A stretch of DNA of 64,000 nucleotides from the NCBI GenBank assembly GCA_045540715.1, contig JAZQHT010000001.1, forward strand, positions 99,707-163,706. The letters are read 5' to 3'. A program made the translations under genes and the position numbers. Source of the DNA: UMGS1279 sp045540715 (lineage in GTDB: Bacteria > Bacillota > Clostridia > Oscillospirales > Acutalibacteraceae). This document shows, in pieces, positions 46,074 through 55,355 of this stretch. Under the pieces are notes generated by a model that did not search any database, had not been told where the DNA came from, and saw only the letters and a program-made list of their open reading frames with translations. The number at the start of each line of letters is the position of its first letter. Within the stretch, counting starts at the first letter, position 1.

Positions 46074-49000
46074 TTGTTACAATTTGTATTAGGTCGTGCA
46101 TCAAGCGGTAAAACTGAAAAAATATATGAACTTGCAACAAAACAAAACGTTGACGAGTGTATAATTATTGTGCCTGAACAATTCACTTTTGAAACTGAAA
46201 GAAATCTTCTCAGAAAAGGATATGGTAATTATAACGTATTAAGTTTTACAAGGCTTATTGATACTGTAAGAAATACTTATGGTGGATCTGCCGGAGATAC
46301 GTTGGGAAATTTTGATAAAGTTATTATAATGCTTAGGGCTTTAAGTCAAGCTAAAGAATCTTTGGCTATTTATAAAAATTATTGCGATTATGTTGATTTT
46401 GCAGCTAAATTAATAAAGCTTAGTGATGAATTAAAAGAATCTGCAGTAACACTTGACCAACTTCAAAATAGTATTAATAAAATCAAAGTTAGCTCTACAA
46501 AAAACAAAGTTAAAGAGTTAGTCGCAATTTTACTAGAATATAATGCAATTATTTCTAAAGAGTTTTTAGATCCTGCAGATGAGCTTCAAAGATTATATGA
46601 GACAATTAATTCAAAAAACTTTTTCAAAGATAAATGCGTATATTTTGATGGCTTTAAGAGTTTTTCAAATGCACAAATTAAAATTTTACGCTGCGCATTG
46701 AGAGATGCTAAAAATGTAACAATCTCTTTTTGTTGCGATCCATTAGACATGGCTAGTCGTAGGCTTAAAATTTTTAGTAACGTGTATAATATAATCGATA
46801 AAATATCTAGAGAAGCAAATAACGTAAATTGCAAAATAGTAGAACCTATACTATTAGAAAAATCTTTTTATGTTAATGAAGATTTAGCTTTTTTTGAAAA
46901 GCATATATTTAATAATGATGGTGAAGTTTTCTTAAATAACGCAGAAAACGTTGCCGTTATGCACTCAAAAAGTCCTTCAGATATGATTGATGAAGTTCTT
47001 TTAATGATCCATAGATTAGTAAGAGTAAACGGATATAAGTACAGTGATTTTGTTATTGTTTCTCGTGATATTAACAAATACGATAGGTATTTATCCGCTT
47101 ATAGCGAAAAATATGACATACCAGTATTTTTTGATAAGAGAAAATCATTAAAATATTCACCAATCTCGAGGTTTGTTATAAGTGCTATTAATGCTGCAAT
47201 AACACTAAAAAGTGATAATATTTTTGAGTTTTTAAAAAGCGGTTTTAATCTAGTTAGCGATTATGATGTTGCCTTGCTTGAGGATTATGTATTTTTATGG
47301 AAAATTGATGGAGATACATGGCTTAATAGCTGGAATATGAGCGTTAAGGGGCTAGATGAATTTAGAAATGAAGAAGAAAAGGAAAACGGCCTTAAAAAAT
47401 TAGAAAAGATTAATGAAATAAGGCAAAAGGTTATTGAACCTATTGTTTCGTTGAAATATAGCTTAACGAATAATCCATCAAAAAACTGTGAAGCTATTTA
47501 TAATTTTATTGTTCGCTTAGGTGTTAACAAATTATTAGAGCAATACATAAAAGTGCTGGAAGAAGATAAAAACTTTAAACAAGCTGACTTTTGTAAAGCC
47601 AGCTATGAGCCATTTATGGATTTATTATCTTCTTTACATAAATGTTTTAAAAATTTTGAAATGCAACCTAAAAAGTTTTTGGAACTACTTTCACACACCA
47701 TTGCCAATAAAACAATTGGTACTATTCCTCAGATGATTGATGAGGTTTCGTGCGGTAGTGCTGATCGAATTAGACCTGCAAGGCCTAAAGTAGTTTTTGT
47801 TATCGGATTGAATCAATATGAGTTTCCGGCAACGATTTCTGATAGTGATCTGCTTTTGAACACCGATAGAAAGGAATTAATTAGTTGCGATATTGATATC
47901 GTTGATAAGTTTATAACATATTTACATAACGAAAACTTTTTATTATATTCATCTTCTTGTTGTTCGAGCGAAAAGGTGTTTTTATGCTCATGCTCAAATG
48001 CAGGAGAAACCATGCCCACAAGCTTAGTAAACAATACTTTAAACGCATTTCCAAATTGCAATCGCGTTGATTTATCTAATATTGAAGATAAAATTGAAAC
48101 AAAAGATAATTCATTTTCTATACTTGCCGAGCTAAATCCAAAATTTAGTGAATATCACGAGCCTTTAACAACTTATTATAAAGAAACTGAGTATAATGAT
48201 AAACTCGGTTATTTAAATTCAACTTTAGAGGTTACGGATACCCATTTAAGTAAAGATTTTACAGATAGAAACTTTAATCATGACGTTAATATGAGCGCCT
48301 CAAGAATAGATCTGTTTTACAAGTGTAAATTTTCATATTTTTGTAAGTACATTTTAAATTTAAAAACGAAAAAAGTTGCAGAAGTTGACACTATGAACCG
48401 TGGAACGATGGTTCACTACGTTTTAGAACAATCAATTAAAAAATATGGAATAAACCTAGCTAATTTTAATAAAAGTGATTTAGATAATTTGGTTGACGAT
48501 TATTTAAATGAATATTTAACTGTAATTAAAGCAGAAAAATTATTAGAAGATAATCGTTTTAAGTTTATATTTAATAAAATTGCTGCTTTAACTAAAAAGA
48601 CCATTTATCGTGTTGCTGAAGAATTTAAAAATACAGAATTTAATCCAACATACTGTGAATATTCTATTGGGGAAGATATTCCACCCTTACAGATTCAGGG
48701 CAAAAACAAGATTAATATTACAGGTTTTATCGACCGTGTTGATATTTTTCACTCCAGAGTTAATGATAATGTAAATTACGTTAGAATTGTTGACTATAAA
48801 TCTGGTAATTTAAAAATTAATATTAACAATATTTTATATGGTTTAAATCTTCAAATGCTTATTTATCTATATGCATTTCACAAAAATTATGATAAAGAAT
48901 TCTGTGTTCCGGCAGGCATCTTCTACTTGCCTGCAAACGGTGGATACAATCAAGAAAACCCTAAAATGAAGATGAGCGGTATTGTTCCAAACGATCCGCG

Positions 49001-49328
49001 ACTATACTATGCGCTTGATAGAAGTGGTGAGTTTATTCCAACCTTTAGCGATGATAAAACACGAAAAGAAAACCCACAAATTGACGTAGAAGATTTTTAC
49101 ACTTTATTTGAGTACGTTAATCATAAAATTGTTGCAATGGAATCTGAAATTTTAGATGGTAATTTTGAGGCTAGGCCTTATGAGCAAGGATTAATTACAG
49201 CTTGCACATATTGCGATTTTAAAAATATTTGTAGAATTGAAGATAAGCGAAAATTTGTAAAAATTGATACAAGTAAAAACACTGAGGAAGCATTAGAATA
49301 TATGAGGTGTAATTGCGATGATTTTTAA
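46074..49328 (+). CDS. addB: AddB, helicase-nuclease subunit B
   Basis: 1084 aa from TTG 46074 (AGGAGAAC upstream). The Walker A-like GRASSGKTEKI is at about residues 7-17. The C-terminal nuclease domain contains GFIDRVD and VRIVDYKSG, and the iron-sulfur cysteines are split between FYKCKFSYFC and the C-terminal CTYCDFKNIC, as in AddB. With AddA it resects double-strand breaks. It overlaps addA by 11 nt. Confidence 0.95.
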   Translation: MLQFVLGRASSGKTEKIYELATKQNVDECIIIVPEQFTFETERNLLRKGYGNYNVLSFTRLIDTVRNTYGGSAGDTLGNFDKVIIMLRALSQAKESLAIYKNYCDYVDFAAKLIKLSDELKESAVTLDQLQNSINKIKVSSTKNKVKELVAILLEYNAIISKEFLDPADELQRLYETINSKNFFKDKCVYFDGFKSFSNAQIKILRCALRDAKNVTISFCCDPLDMASRRLKIFSNVYNIIDKISREANNVNCKIVEPILLEKSFYVNEDLAFFEKHIFNNDGEVFLNNAENVAVMHSKSPSDMIDEVLLMIHRLVRVNGYKYSDFVIVSRDINKYDRYLSAYSEKYDIPVFFDKRKSLKYSPISRFVISAINAAITLKSDNIFEFLKSGFNLVSDYDVALLEDYVFLWKIDGDTWLNSWNMSVKGLDEFRNEEEKENGLKKLEKINEIRQKVIEPIVSLKYSLTNNPSKNCEAIYNFIVRLGVNKLLEQYIKVLEEDKNFKQADFCKASYEPFMDLLSSLHKCFKNFEMQPKKFLELLSHTIANKTIGTIPQMIDEVSCGSADRIRPARPKVVFVIGLNQYEFPATISDSDLLLNTDRKELISCDIDIVDKFITYLHNENFLLYSSSCCSSEKVFLCSCSNAGETMPTSLVNNTLNAFPNCNRVDLSNIEDKIETKDNSFSILAELNPKFSEYHEPLTTYYKETEYNDKLGYLNSTLEVTDTHLSKDFTDRNFNHDVNMSASRIDLFYKCKFSYFCKYILNLKTKKVAEVDTMNRGTMVHYVLEQSIKKYGINLANFNKSDLDNLVDDYLNEYLTVIKAEKLLEDNRFKFIFNKIAALTKKTIYRVAEEFKNTEFNPTYCEYSIGEDIPPLQIQGKNKINITGFIDRVDIFHSRVNDNVNYVRIVDYKSGNLKININNILYGLNLQMLIYLYAFHKNYDKEFCVPAGIFYLPANGGYNQENPKMKMSGIVPNDPRLYYALDRSGEFIPTFSDDKTRKENPQIDVEDFYTLFEYVNHKIVAMESEILDGNFEARPYEQGLITACTYCDFKNICRIEDKRKFVKIDTSKNTEEALEYMRCNCDDF

Positions 49329-52300
49329 TCCAACCGACGACCAAAGAAATGCCATAAACTCTAAAGGTCCAATTTTGGTTTCTGCGGCCGCGGGTAGTGG
49401 CAAAACTGCTGTTTTAGTAGAAAAAATAGTATCTATGATTGTAAATAAAGAAATTTCTGCTGATAGATTAATGGTGGTTACATTTACTAATGCTGCGGCT
49501 GCAGAGTTTCGTTCTCGTATTGACCAAAGAATTCAAAAAGAAGTTGCAAGTCAAAAAGATAGCGCTAGATTAGAAGAACAAATGATGCTTTTAAGTAATG
49601 CATATATCGGTACTACTGACTCTATATGCTTACGTTTGGTACGCGAATATTTTGAAATTTTAGGAGTTTCTCCAACTGTAAAAGTAATTGATACCGGCGA
49701 ATTCTATTTAATGAAATATAATATTTTAACCGAGATTTTTAAAGAAAGATATAATTCGCATGATGAAGCGTTAGCATCTCTTTTAAAATTATTTCCAGGC
49801 GATATTGATGATCTTCAAACTAAAGCGTTGCTTTTAAGGTTTTATGAAAAAGTTGCGAATCAAATTTCGAGAGAAAATTATTTAAATAGTTTATCTGCTA
49901 TGTATAATGAACCTTGCTTTATGCATTGGCTAAAGGGATATAACGTTAAATATATTAGTGCTTTAGATGGTGTTGACGAAAAGCTTGAAAATTTAGCCTA
50001 TCAACTAGACCCTGAAAGCAAATTGCTACCCATTATTAAAGATTTAGCAAATGTTTGCAGAAATTTACTTACAGCTTTAGAATCTAATGATTACATTGAA
50101 ATTTTTAATCAATTATTAGTGGTATTTAAAGCAAAGTGGCCAAGTGTCTCAAAAAAGGCCCCTAAAGATATAATGGACACTGTAAAATCTTATAAAAAAT
50201 CTTACGATGCTTGTGTTAAAGCATTAAAGAAAATTTATTGTTATGATACAAAAACCATCACTGAAAGCTTTAAAGAGTGTAAAGCTGCTGTAAATGCTAT
50301 CGTTGAAATAATGCATGAATTTATTAATAGATTAAATGCTAAACTTGATGAAAATGGTTATGTTTCTTTTGAACACGCACAGCGTTTAGCCTTAAGTTTA
50401 TTGCGTAAATTTGAAGATGGGGAAGAAGTTATTCCTAATTCTTGTGAAGAACTTGTTAATAGATTTGACTGTGTTATGGTTGACGAATATCAAGATACTA
50501 ATAATCTACAAGACTATTTCTTTAATGCAATTTCAAACAATGGTAAAAATCTATTTGCTGTTGGCGATATGAAACAAAGTATTTATCGTTTTAGGGGTGC
50601 AAATCCCGAAAACTTTAAGAAAAAGCAGGTTAGTTTTGCAGATTATGACGATGCTGATGAAACAACACCGCGCAGAATTTTCTTAAAGAGCAATTTTAGA
50701 AGTAGAAAAGGTGTTTGCGACTTTGTAAACTATTTCTTTGAAGGAAGAATGACAGAAAAAGTCGGTTCGATTGATTATTCTACTAATGAAAAGTTGAATT
50801 TTGAAGCTAAATTTCCTGAAAATAATGAGCCTACGACAGAAATTGTGCTATTAAATCATCAAGGCGTTTTAACTAAAGTAGAATTAGAAGGCGAATACAT
50901 TGCCAAATATATTAAAGAACAAATGTTAAAGGCGCCGTTTTTGAAAGACGAGAAAACCGGTGGTTTAAGAAAAGCAAAATTTGGAGATTTTGCCGTTTTT
51001 GTTAGAACAGATATGGGTAATATAGAAACAATGGCAAAAATCTTATCAAAATATGATATTCCGTTTTCTGTTTGTGGTGATGCACCGTTATTATCAAATG
51101 AAGTAATTACTGTGCTTTCTTTATTAAAAGCAATCAATTCAAAAACAGATAATATTTCATTAATATCGGCTTTGGTTTCTCCGTTATTTGGCTATACAAT
51201 GGAAGAAATAGGTGAATTAAAACTCATTGGTCGTTCGTGTTTATATGATGATTTAGTCCAGTCTTCAAAAGATGGTAATAAAAAAGCGTCAAATACAATT
51301 GCCTTATTAAAGAAGATGAAGCATTTATCTACAAGTGTTTCTATGGGCGAATTAGTTTATAATATTTTAAAACTTACCAACTTTAAAGAAATTGTTTTAT
51401 CTATGGATAATGGTAAAGTTAGGGCAAATAACTTATCTTTATTTGAAGAATTGGCTTTTAGCTTTGATAAAAACGATGCTTATTCACTACCTGCGTTTAT
51501 TGCTTTTTGTGATAAAATTGCAAAATCATTTACCTCTGATGCAAAACCAGATAAAAAAGAAAACACCGTAAAAATTATGACTATGCACAAAGCAAAAGGT
51601 CTGCAATATCCAATATGCATTATTGCCTTAAACACTAAACGATTTTCTAATAAAGAATCTAGAGAAAGCTTTTTAGCTAGTGATAAATTAGGTGTTGGGT
51701 TTAAGTACTTAAACGGCGATAACGTTAAAATTTCAACTCCTGCATTTAACGAAATTTTAGCTGAAGATCGTGCAGAGCAATTAAGCGAAGAGATGCGTAT
51801 ATATTACGTTGCACTTACTCGCGCAGAAGAAAAACTAATGGTTTTAATTTCAGATAATTTTGAAAATAAAACTGAAGAAAAAGATTATATGGATAAAACT
51901 AAAATTCTTGCCTTTTCTGACTGGGTTTTAGATGCAGCATTTTCATCATCATGCAGTAACCTAACTAGAAGTATTTTAGGTTTGCCAAGCATTAATAGTG
52001 ATGACGGCAAATTATTTAAAGTATTTTACGAACATGCAAACGGTGATGATTCGCTAGATATTTACGATGATTCAGAAAACAAATCAAATTTACCATATTC
52101 ATTTGAAAAACACGAAGAAATCAAAGAAAAGTTTTCCTATGAATATCCATATAATCATTTAAGAAATCTGACGGCTAAGACCTCAGTATCTAATCTCGTT
52201 CATAAATCTAATAAATATTCTTATACGTATTTAGCAAAACCATATTTTGCAGAAAAGGGAGGGCTTTCTTCTGCAGAAAAGGGAACAGCTTTACACAAGT

Positions 52301-52773
52301 TCATGCAGTACGCTGATTTTAATAAGGCTAAGGCTAATTTAAACGACCAAATTGAGTATTTATCTGAATATGGATTTTTATCCGAGGATGAGATAAAATC
52401 TTTAAATATTGAGCAAATTAAGGCGTTTTTAGAAAGCTCCTTGTTGAATCGTGCTTTGAATTCTGAAAAAATTTATAAAGAATATAAATTTATAAGTGAA
52501 ATACCTGCAAAAACTGCCGACCCAAACTTACCGGATGAACTTAACGAAGAAAATATTATTATTCAAGGCGCAATAGATTTTATGTTTATTGAAAAAGATG
52601 GAATAGTAATTGTTGATTTTAAAACTGATAAAATGCAAAAAGAAGAGGATTTTATATTTGTTTATAAAGAACAACTTGATTATTATTCATTGGCCTGCAC
52701 AAAAATATTTAATATGCCTATTAAAGAGAGGTATATTTATTCTTTATACTTGGGCAAAACAATTAAATTATAA
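49318..52773 (+). CDS. addA: AddA, helicase-nuclease subunit A
   Basis: 1151 aa. UvrD-like helicase motifs: SAAAGSGKTAVL (I), VTFTNAAAAEFR (Ia), MVDEYQDTNNLQ (II), GDMKQSIYRFRGA (III), MTMHKAKGLQYP (V) and YYVALTRAEEKL (VI). The C-terminal RecB-type nuclease has GAIDFMF, IVIVDFKTDK and QLDYYSLA. It recognises recombination hot spots (Chi-like) with AddB in double-strand break repair. Confidence 0.96.
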   Translation: MIFNPTDDQRNAINSKGPILVSAAAGSGKTAVLVEKIVSMIVNKEISADRLMVVTFTNAAAAEFRSRIDQRIQKEVASQKDSARLEEQMMLLSNAYIGTTDSICLRLVREYFEILGVSPTVKVIDTGEFYLMKYNILTEIFKERYNSHDEALASLLKLFPGDIDDLQTKALLLRFYEKVANQISRENYLNSLSAMYNEPCFMHWLKGYNVKYISALDGVDEKLENLAYQLDPESKLLPIIKDLANVCRNLLTALESNDYIEIFNQLLVVFKAKWPSVSKKAPKDIMDTVKSYKKSYDACVKALKKIYCYDTKTITESFKECKAAVNAIVEIMHEFINRLNAKLDENGYVSFEHAQRLALSLLRKFEDGEEVIPNSCEELVNRFDCVMVDEYQDTNNLQDYFFNAISNNGKNLFAVGDMKQSIYRFRGANPENFKKKQVSFADYDDADETTPRRIFLKSNFRSRKGVCDFVNYFFEGRMTEKVGSIDYSTNEKLNFEAKFPENNEPTTEIVLLNHQGVLTKVELEGEYIAKYIKEQMLKAPFLKDEKTGGLRKAKFGDFAVFVRTDMGNIETMAKILSKYDIPFSVCGDAPLLSNEVITVLSLLKAINSKTDNISLISALVSPLFGYTMEEIGELKLIGRSCLYDDLVQSSKDGNKKASNTIALLKKMKHLSTSVSMGELVYNILKLTNFKEIVLSMDNGKVRANNLSLFEELAFSFDKNDAYSLPAFIAFCDKIAKSFTSDAKPDKKENTVKIMTMHKAKGLQYPICIIALNTKRFSNKESRESFLASDKLGVGFKYLNGDNVKISTPAFNEILAEDRAEQLSEEMRIYYVALTRAEEKLMVLISDNFENKTEEKDYMDKTKILAFSDWVLDAAFSSSCSNLTRSILGLPSINSDDGKLFKVFYEHANGDDSLDIYDDSENKSNLPYSFEKHEEIKEKFSYEYPYNHLRNLTAKTSVSNLVHKSNKYSYTYLAKPYFAEKGGLSSAEKGTALHKFMQYADFNKAKANLNDQIEYLSEYGFLSEDEIKSLNIEQIKAFLESSLLNRALNSEKIYKEYKFISEIPAKTADPNLPDELNEENIIIQGAIDFMFIEKDGIVIVDFKTDKMQKEEDFIFVYKEQLDYYSLACTKIFNMPIKERYIYSLYLGKTIKL

Positions 52774-52816
52774 TTAAAAGCAATTCTGTGGCATATATAT
52801 TTTCGAGGTGATAATT

Positions 52817-53107
52817 ATGTGCTGCAGAATTGTTGATTTAAAAGACAAACAAGTAATTTCTATAAAAGACGGTGCTTATCTTGGATATGTTTATGACGTA
52901 GAAATTGATACAATGAACGGAAAATTAGTTTCTATAATAGTTCCACAAAAAAGCAAGTTTTTTGGTTTATTTGGTAGGGAAGATGATCTTGTAATTTCGT
53001 GGTGTGATATTGAAGTAATTGGAGAAGACACTATTTTAGTTAATTGTGAAATTCATAGACCAATAAAAAGAAAAAAACATTTTTTTAGCAATTTTTATGG
53101 AGAATAA
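52817..53107 (+). CDS. YlmC/YmxH-family PRC-barrel sporulation protein
   Basis: 96 aa from ATG 52817, with GAGGTG 6 nt upstream. One PRC-barrel: IKDGAYLGYVYDVEIDTMNGKL is the typical first half (a single conserved strand-turn pattern), then IIVPQKSKFFGLFGREDD and ISWCDIEVIGEDTILV. The family is tied to sporulation by distribution and expression in spore formers but its role is unknown. It is next to spoIVB, which supports that link. Confidence 0.85.
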   Translation: MCCRIVDLKDKQVISIKDGAYLGYVYDVEIDTMNGKLVSIIVPQKSKFFGLFGREDDLVISWCDIEVIGEDTILVNCEIHRPIKRKKHFFSNFYGE

Positions 53108-53205
53108 ATAGATTATATTATCAAAAATTTTTCTAAAATTATAATTTTATACTTTAACTGCTTTTACAAATAATATAATTAAAGTTCTTTTAAAGAGGTT
53201 TAATT

Positions 53206-54411
53206 ATGATATTTAAAATAATAAAAGCAGTTTTTGTGCTTTCGTTAGCATTTTCGATATTTGTTCTTTCAACTGTTGGTATATTCAACTACGTATTACC
53301 AAGTGATTTTAACACAATAAAGGGCAGTGAGCTTGAATTTGGCAATAATATGCCCATAAATGCAGTTAAAAACGATGTTTTAAGCGAAGATGAGTACAGC
53401 GTTACCTTAAAGTTTTTAGGTCTAATTCCAGTTTCTGAAGCAAAAGTAAAGGTTTTAGATGATTATACAGTTAACGTACTAGGTACTCCATTTGGTATTA
53501 AAATATATACTGACGGTGTTATGGTTGTAGGCATAACCGACGTTGATAGTAAAAACGGTGCTTACTCTCCTGCAAAAATGTGTGGTTTGAGACTTGGAGA
53601 TTTAATTACTTCAATTAATGGTGTTAGTGTTTTTACAAACGAAGAAGTAGCTTCAATCATAGAGCAAAGTAATGGTAAAACATTAAAATTAGCTATAATT
53701 AGAGATAATAAAAAAATTGCTATTAATATCACACCTGTTTTATCTGTGTCTTCAAATAAATATAAAGCCGGTATGTGGGTTAGAGATAGTAGTGCAGGTA
53801 TTGGAACAAATACTTTTTACTGCCCAAGCTTAAATATTACTGCAGGTCTTGGACACGGAGTGTGCGATGTTGACACAGGTGAACTACTAACTATTAGCAG
53901 TGGAGAAACCGTAAAAGCATCAATACTTGATATTGATAAGTCAACAGTTGGTTCACCTGGTGAATTAAAAGGGCAATTTTTAAATGAATCACTTGGTAAA
54001 ATAATTACTAATAACGAAACCGGAATTTTTTACGAAAATACTAATAAATCTTCATTTAATAACTTAAAGAAAATAGCTTTGAAACAAGAGATTAAAGCTG
54101 GTGAAGCAAAAATATATACTTGTATAGATGGTAACACACCAAAATATTATAATTGTGAAATTGAAAAGATTAATTACAATAATAGTGTTACTAAAAATAT
54201 GGTTATTAAAATCACTGATAAAGAATTATTAGATAAAACAGGCGGCATTGTTCAAGGTATGAGCGGTAGCCCTATAATTCAAAACAATAAACTTGTTGGT
54301 GCGGTTACACACGTATTTGTGAATGATCCATCAAAAGGTTATGGTATATTTGCAGAAAACATGCTAAAAACTGCTCAAAATAGTGAAAGCAAATTAAATA
54401 AAGTATCATAA
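53206..54411 (+). CDS. spoIVB: SpoIVB, forespore signalling serine peptidase
   Basis: 401 aa. N-terminal transmembrane segment (about 5-27), a PDZ domain (about 95-180, with SPAKMCGLRLGDLITSINGV) and the SpoIVB peptidase domain with catalytic His in AGLGHGVCD and catalytic Ser in VQGMSGSPIIQ. In Bacillus it is secreted from the forespore and cleaves SpoIVFA, releasing pro-sigma-K processing. Its stop codon coincides with the edge of an inverted-repeat element. spo0A, usually the next gene, is about 7.6 kb further on. I saw no convincing sigma-F or sigma-G promoter upstream. Confidence 0.95.
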   Translation: MIFKIIKAVFVLSLAFSIFVLSTVGIFNYVLPSDFNTIKGSELEFGNNMPINAVKNDVLSEDEYSVTLKFLGLIPVSEAKVKVLDDYTVNVLGTPFGIKIYTDGVMVVGITDVDSKNGAYSPAKMCGLRLGDLITSINGVSVFTNEEVASIIEQSNGKTLKLAIIRDNKKIAINITPVLSVSSNKYKAGMWVRDSSAGIGTNTFYCPSLNITAGLGHGVCDVDTGELLTISSGETVKASILDIDKSTVGSPGELKGQFLNESLGKIITNNETGIFYENTNKSSFNNLKKIALKQEIKAGEAKIYTCIDGNTPKYYNCEIEKINYNNSVTKNMVIKITDKELLDKTGGIVQGMSGSPIIQNNKLVGAVTHVFVNDPSKGYGIFAENMLKTAQNSESKLNKVS

Positions 54412-54451
54412 AAAAGAGTCCTACTATAAGAGTTGTACTCTAAAGGACAGT
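54410..54451 (+). repeat. Left terminal inverted repeat
   Basis: Pairs with 55278-55317. It also has internal symmetry (AGAGT-TGT-ACTCT, and AGTCCT facing AGGACAGT), so each end can form its own hairpin. Confidence 0.75.
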
Positions 54452-54452
54452 A

Positions 54453-54485
54453 AAAAGCTGTGTAGAAATTTTCTACACAGCTTTT
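54453..54485. terminator. Bidirectional intrinsic terminator inside the element
   Basis: 15-bp arms AAAAGCTGTGTAGAA/TTCTACACAGCTTTT around a 3-nt loop. It can stop transcription from spoIVB and from the cargo gene. Confidence 0.75.
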
Positions 54486-54606
54486 AATTTTGTCTCATAC
54501 TGTAACAAGCAGGGAAAATGTATATCATTTTCGATCTTTAGGAGAACCTAATACCCCTAAATTACTTTTTATAACGAAGTATTCTCACGAAAGAGAAAAG
54601 TAGAAT

Positions 54607-55161
54607 TTATTTTCCAAATATTCTTTTCATTTCTTCCGTTCTCTTTGTTACCATCTCGTCATACTTGTCAGCTTCCTGAAGAAGAATGTGTGCAAAAATG
54701 CGGTTGTTTGCAAATTGCTTTCGCCAATCTTCAATTATAAAGCAGTACGGCTCGTCTGTAATTGGCTCAACAATCTCAGCGCTTATATACCCAGTTGGAA
54801 ATTTAACATCATCGTTAAGCGATATTTCTAATCCCCAACTTTCATCAAACCAAAATTCAACTTTTTCGTCCGTGAAATCCTCAAACGCATCCATTTCGTT
54901 ACAATCTGAGTTGGTTGAGGGGTAATTGATATCTGTGACAAATTTTACAATAAAATTCTTGAGTTGCTCAAAAGAGTGCGGAACATTTTCGCGATAGAAC
55001 TTCTTGCAATATTTATCAATATAGTCAGTCATTTCTGTAACTCTATTACCAACTGCATCTTTAATGGCGATTCTGAATTCTCTCCTTGCTTCACTAAAGT
55101 TATCGTAAGTTTCTTCCTTGAACGGATATCCAGTAACATCCTTCCATATTACCTTCCACAC
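54607..55161 (-). CDS. Cargo protein of the inverted-repeat element, unknown function
   Basis: 184 aa from GTG 55161, which follows GGAAGGAAG. A longer frame to ATG 55251 is possible on paper, but its first 25 residues are a translated promoter and hydrophobic only because the DNA is T-rich. The protein starts WKVIWKDVTGYPFKEE, is soluble, acidic and aromatic-rich (FWFDESWGLEISL, CFIIEDWRKQF), and ends with a charged helix. I do not recognise it. Base composition is visibly less AT-rich than in the neighbours, which fits acquisition by transfer. Confidence 0.65.
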   Translation of the reverse strand: MWKVIWKDVTGYPFKEETYDNFSEARREFRIAIKDAVGNRVTEMTDYIDKYCKKFYRENVPHSFEQLKNFIVKFVTDINYPSTNSDCNEMDAFEDFTDEKVEFWFDESWGLEISLNDDVKFPTGYISAEIVEPITDEPYCFIIEDWRKQFANNRIFAHILLQEADKYDEMVTKRTEEMKRIFGK

Positions 55162-55200
55162 AATAATTACTTCCTTCCTATCATTTCGTTTCTTTTTTGT

Positions 55201-55229
55201 ATTATAACACACTAATACAAAAAATACAA
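55201..55229 (-). promoter_or_regulatory. Sigma-A-type promoter of the cargo gene
   Basis: Minus strand: -35 TTGTAT (55229-55224), 17-nt spacer, -10 TATAAT (55206-55201). The GTG start follows about 40 nt downstream, which supports that start over the longer frame. Confidence 0.75.
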
Positions 55230-55277
55230 ATAACAAGAAAATCCCCAGCATAACTATGGTGGGGATAAGTTGGTTTA

Positions 55278-55317
55278 ACTGTCCTTAACAGTACGACTCG
55301 TATTAGGACTCTTTTTT
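55278..55317 (-). repeat. Right terminal inverted repeat
   Basis: Reverse complement of the left repeat with a 2-nt gap and about four mismatches; the outer 14 bases are identical. Confidence 0.75.
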
Positions 55318-55320
55318 GTA

Positions 55321-55349
55321 TTGCATTTTATTCGCAAATATGTTATAAT
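55321..55349 (+). promoter_or_regulatory. Consensus sigma-A promoter of the structured RNA
   Basis: -35 TTGCAT (55321-55326), 17-nt spacer, -10 TATAAT (55344-55349). The predicted start, 7 nt downstream, is G55356, exactly the first base of the outer stem. Confidence 0.85.
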
Positions 55350-55355
55350 ATTTTT

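Larger units (their letters stand above)
54410..55317. mobile_element. 0.9 kb element with ~40-bp terminal inverted repeats and one cargo gene, no transposase
   Basis: The ends 54410-54451 and 55278-55317 are imperfect inverted repeats, both starting AAAAAAGAGTCCTA at the outside and ending AAGGACAGT inside, with about 36 of 40 positions matching. Between them lie a bidirectional terminator, an uncharacterised gene with its own consensus promoter, and a short GGGGAT hairpin. No transposase is present, so it would be mobilised in trans, like a MITE carrying cargo. I could not identify a clean target duplication. It begins at the spoIVB stop codon and ends 4 bases before the promoter of the structured RNA. 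Confidence 0.7.

Noticed and set aside
55162..55251. N-terminal transmembrane extension of the cargo protein
   Set aside because: This stretch contains a 17-nt-spaced sigma-A promoter and the true ribosome site further on; the hydrophobic residues come from T-rich promoter DNA.
54405..55322. A clean target-site duplication around the inverted-repeat element
   Set aside because: The flanks (CAT on the left, GTA on the right) do not give an unambiguous repeat because of the A/T runs at the ends.
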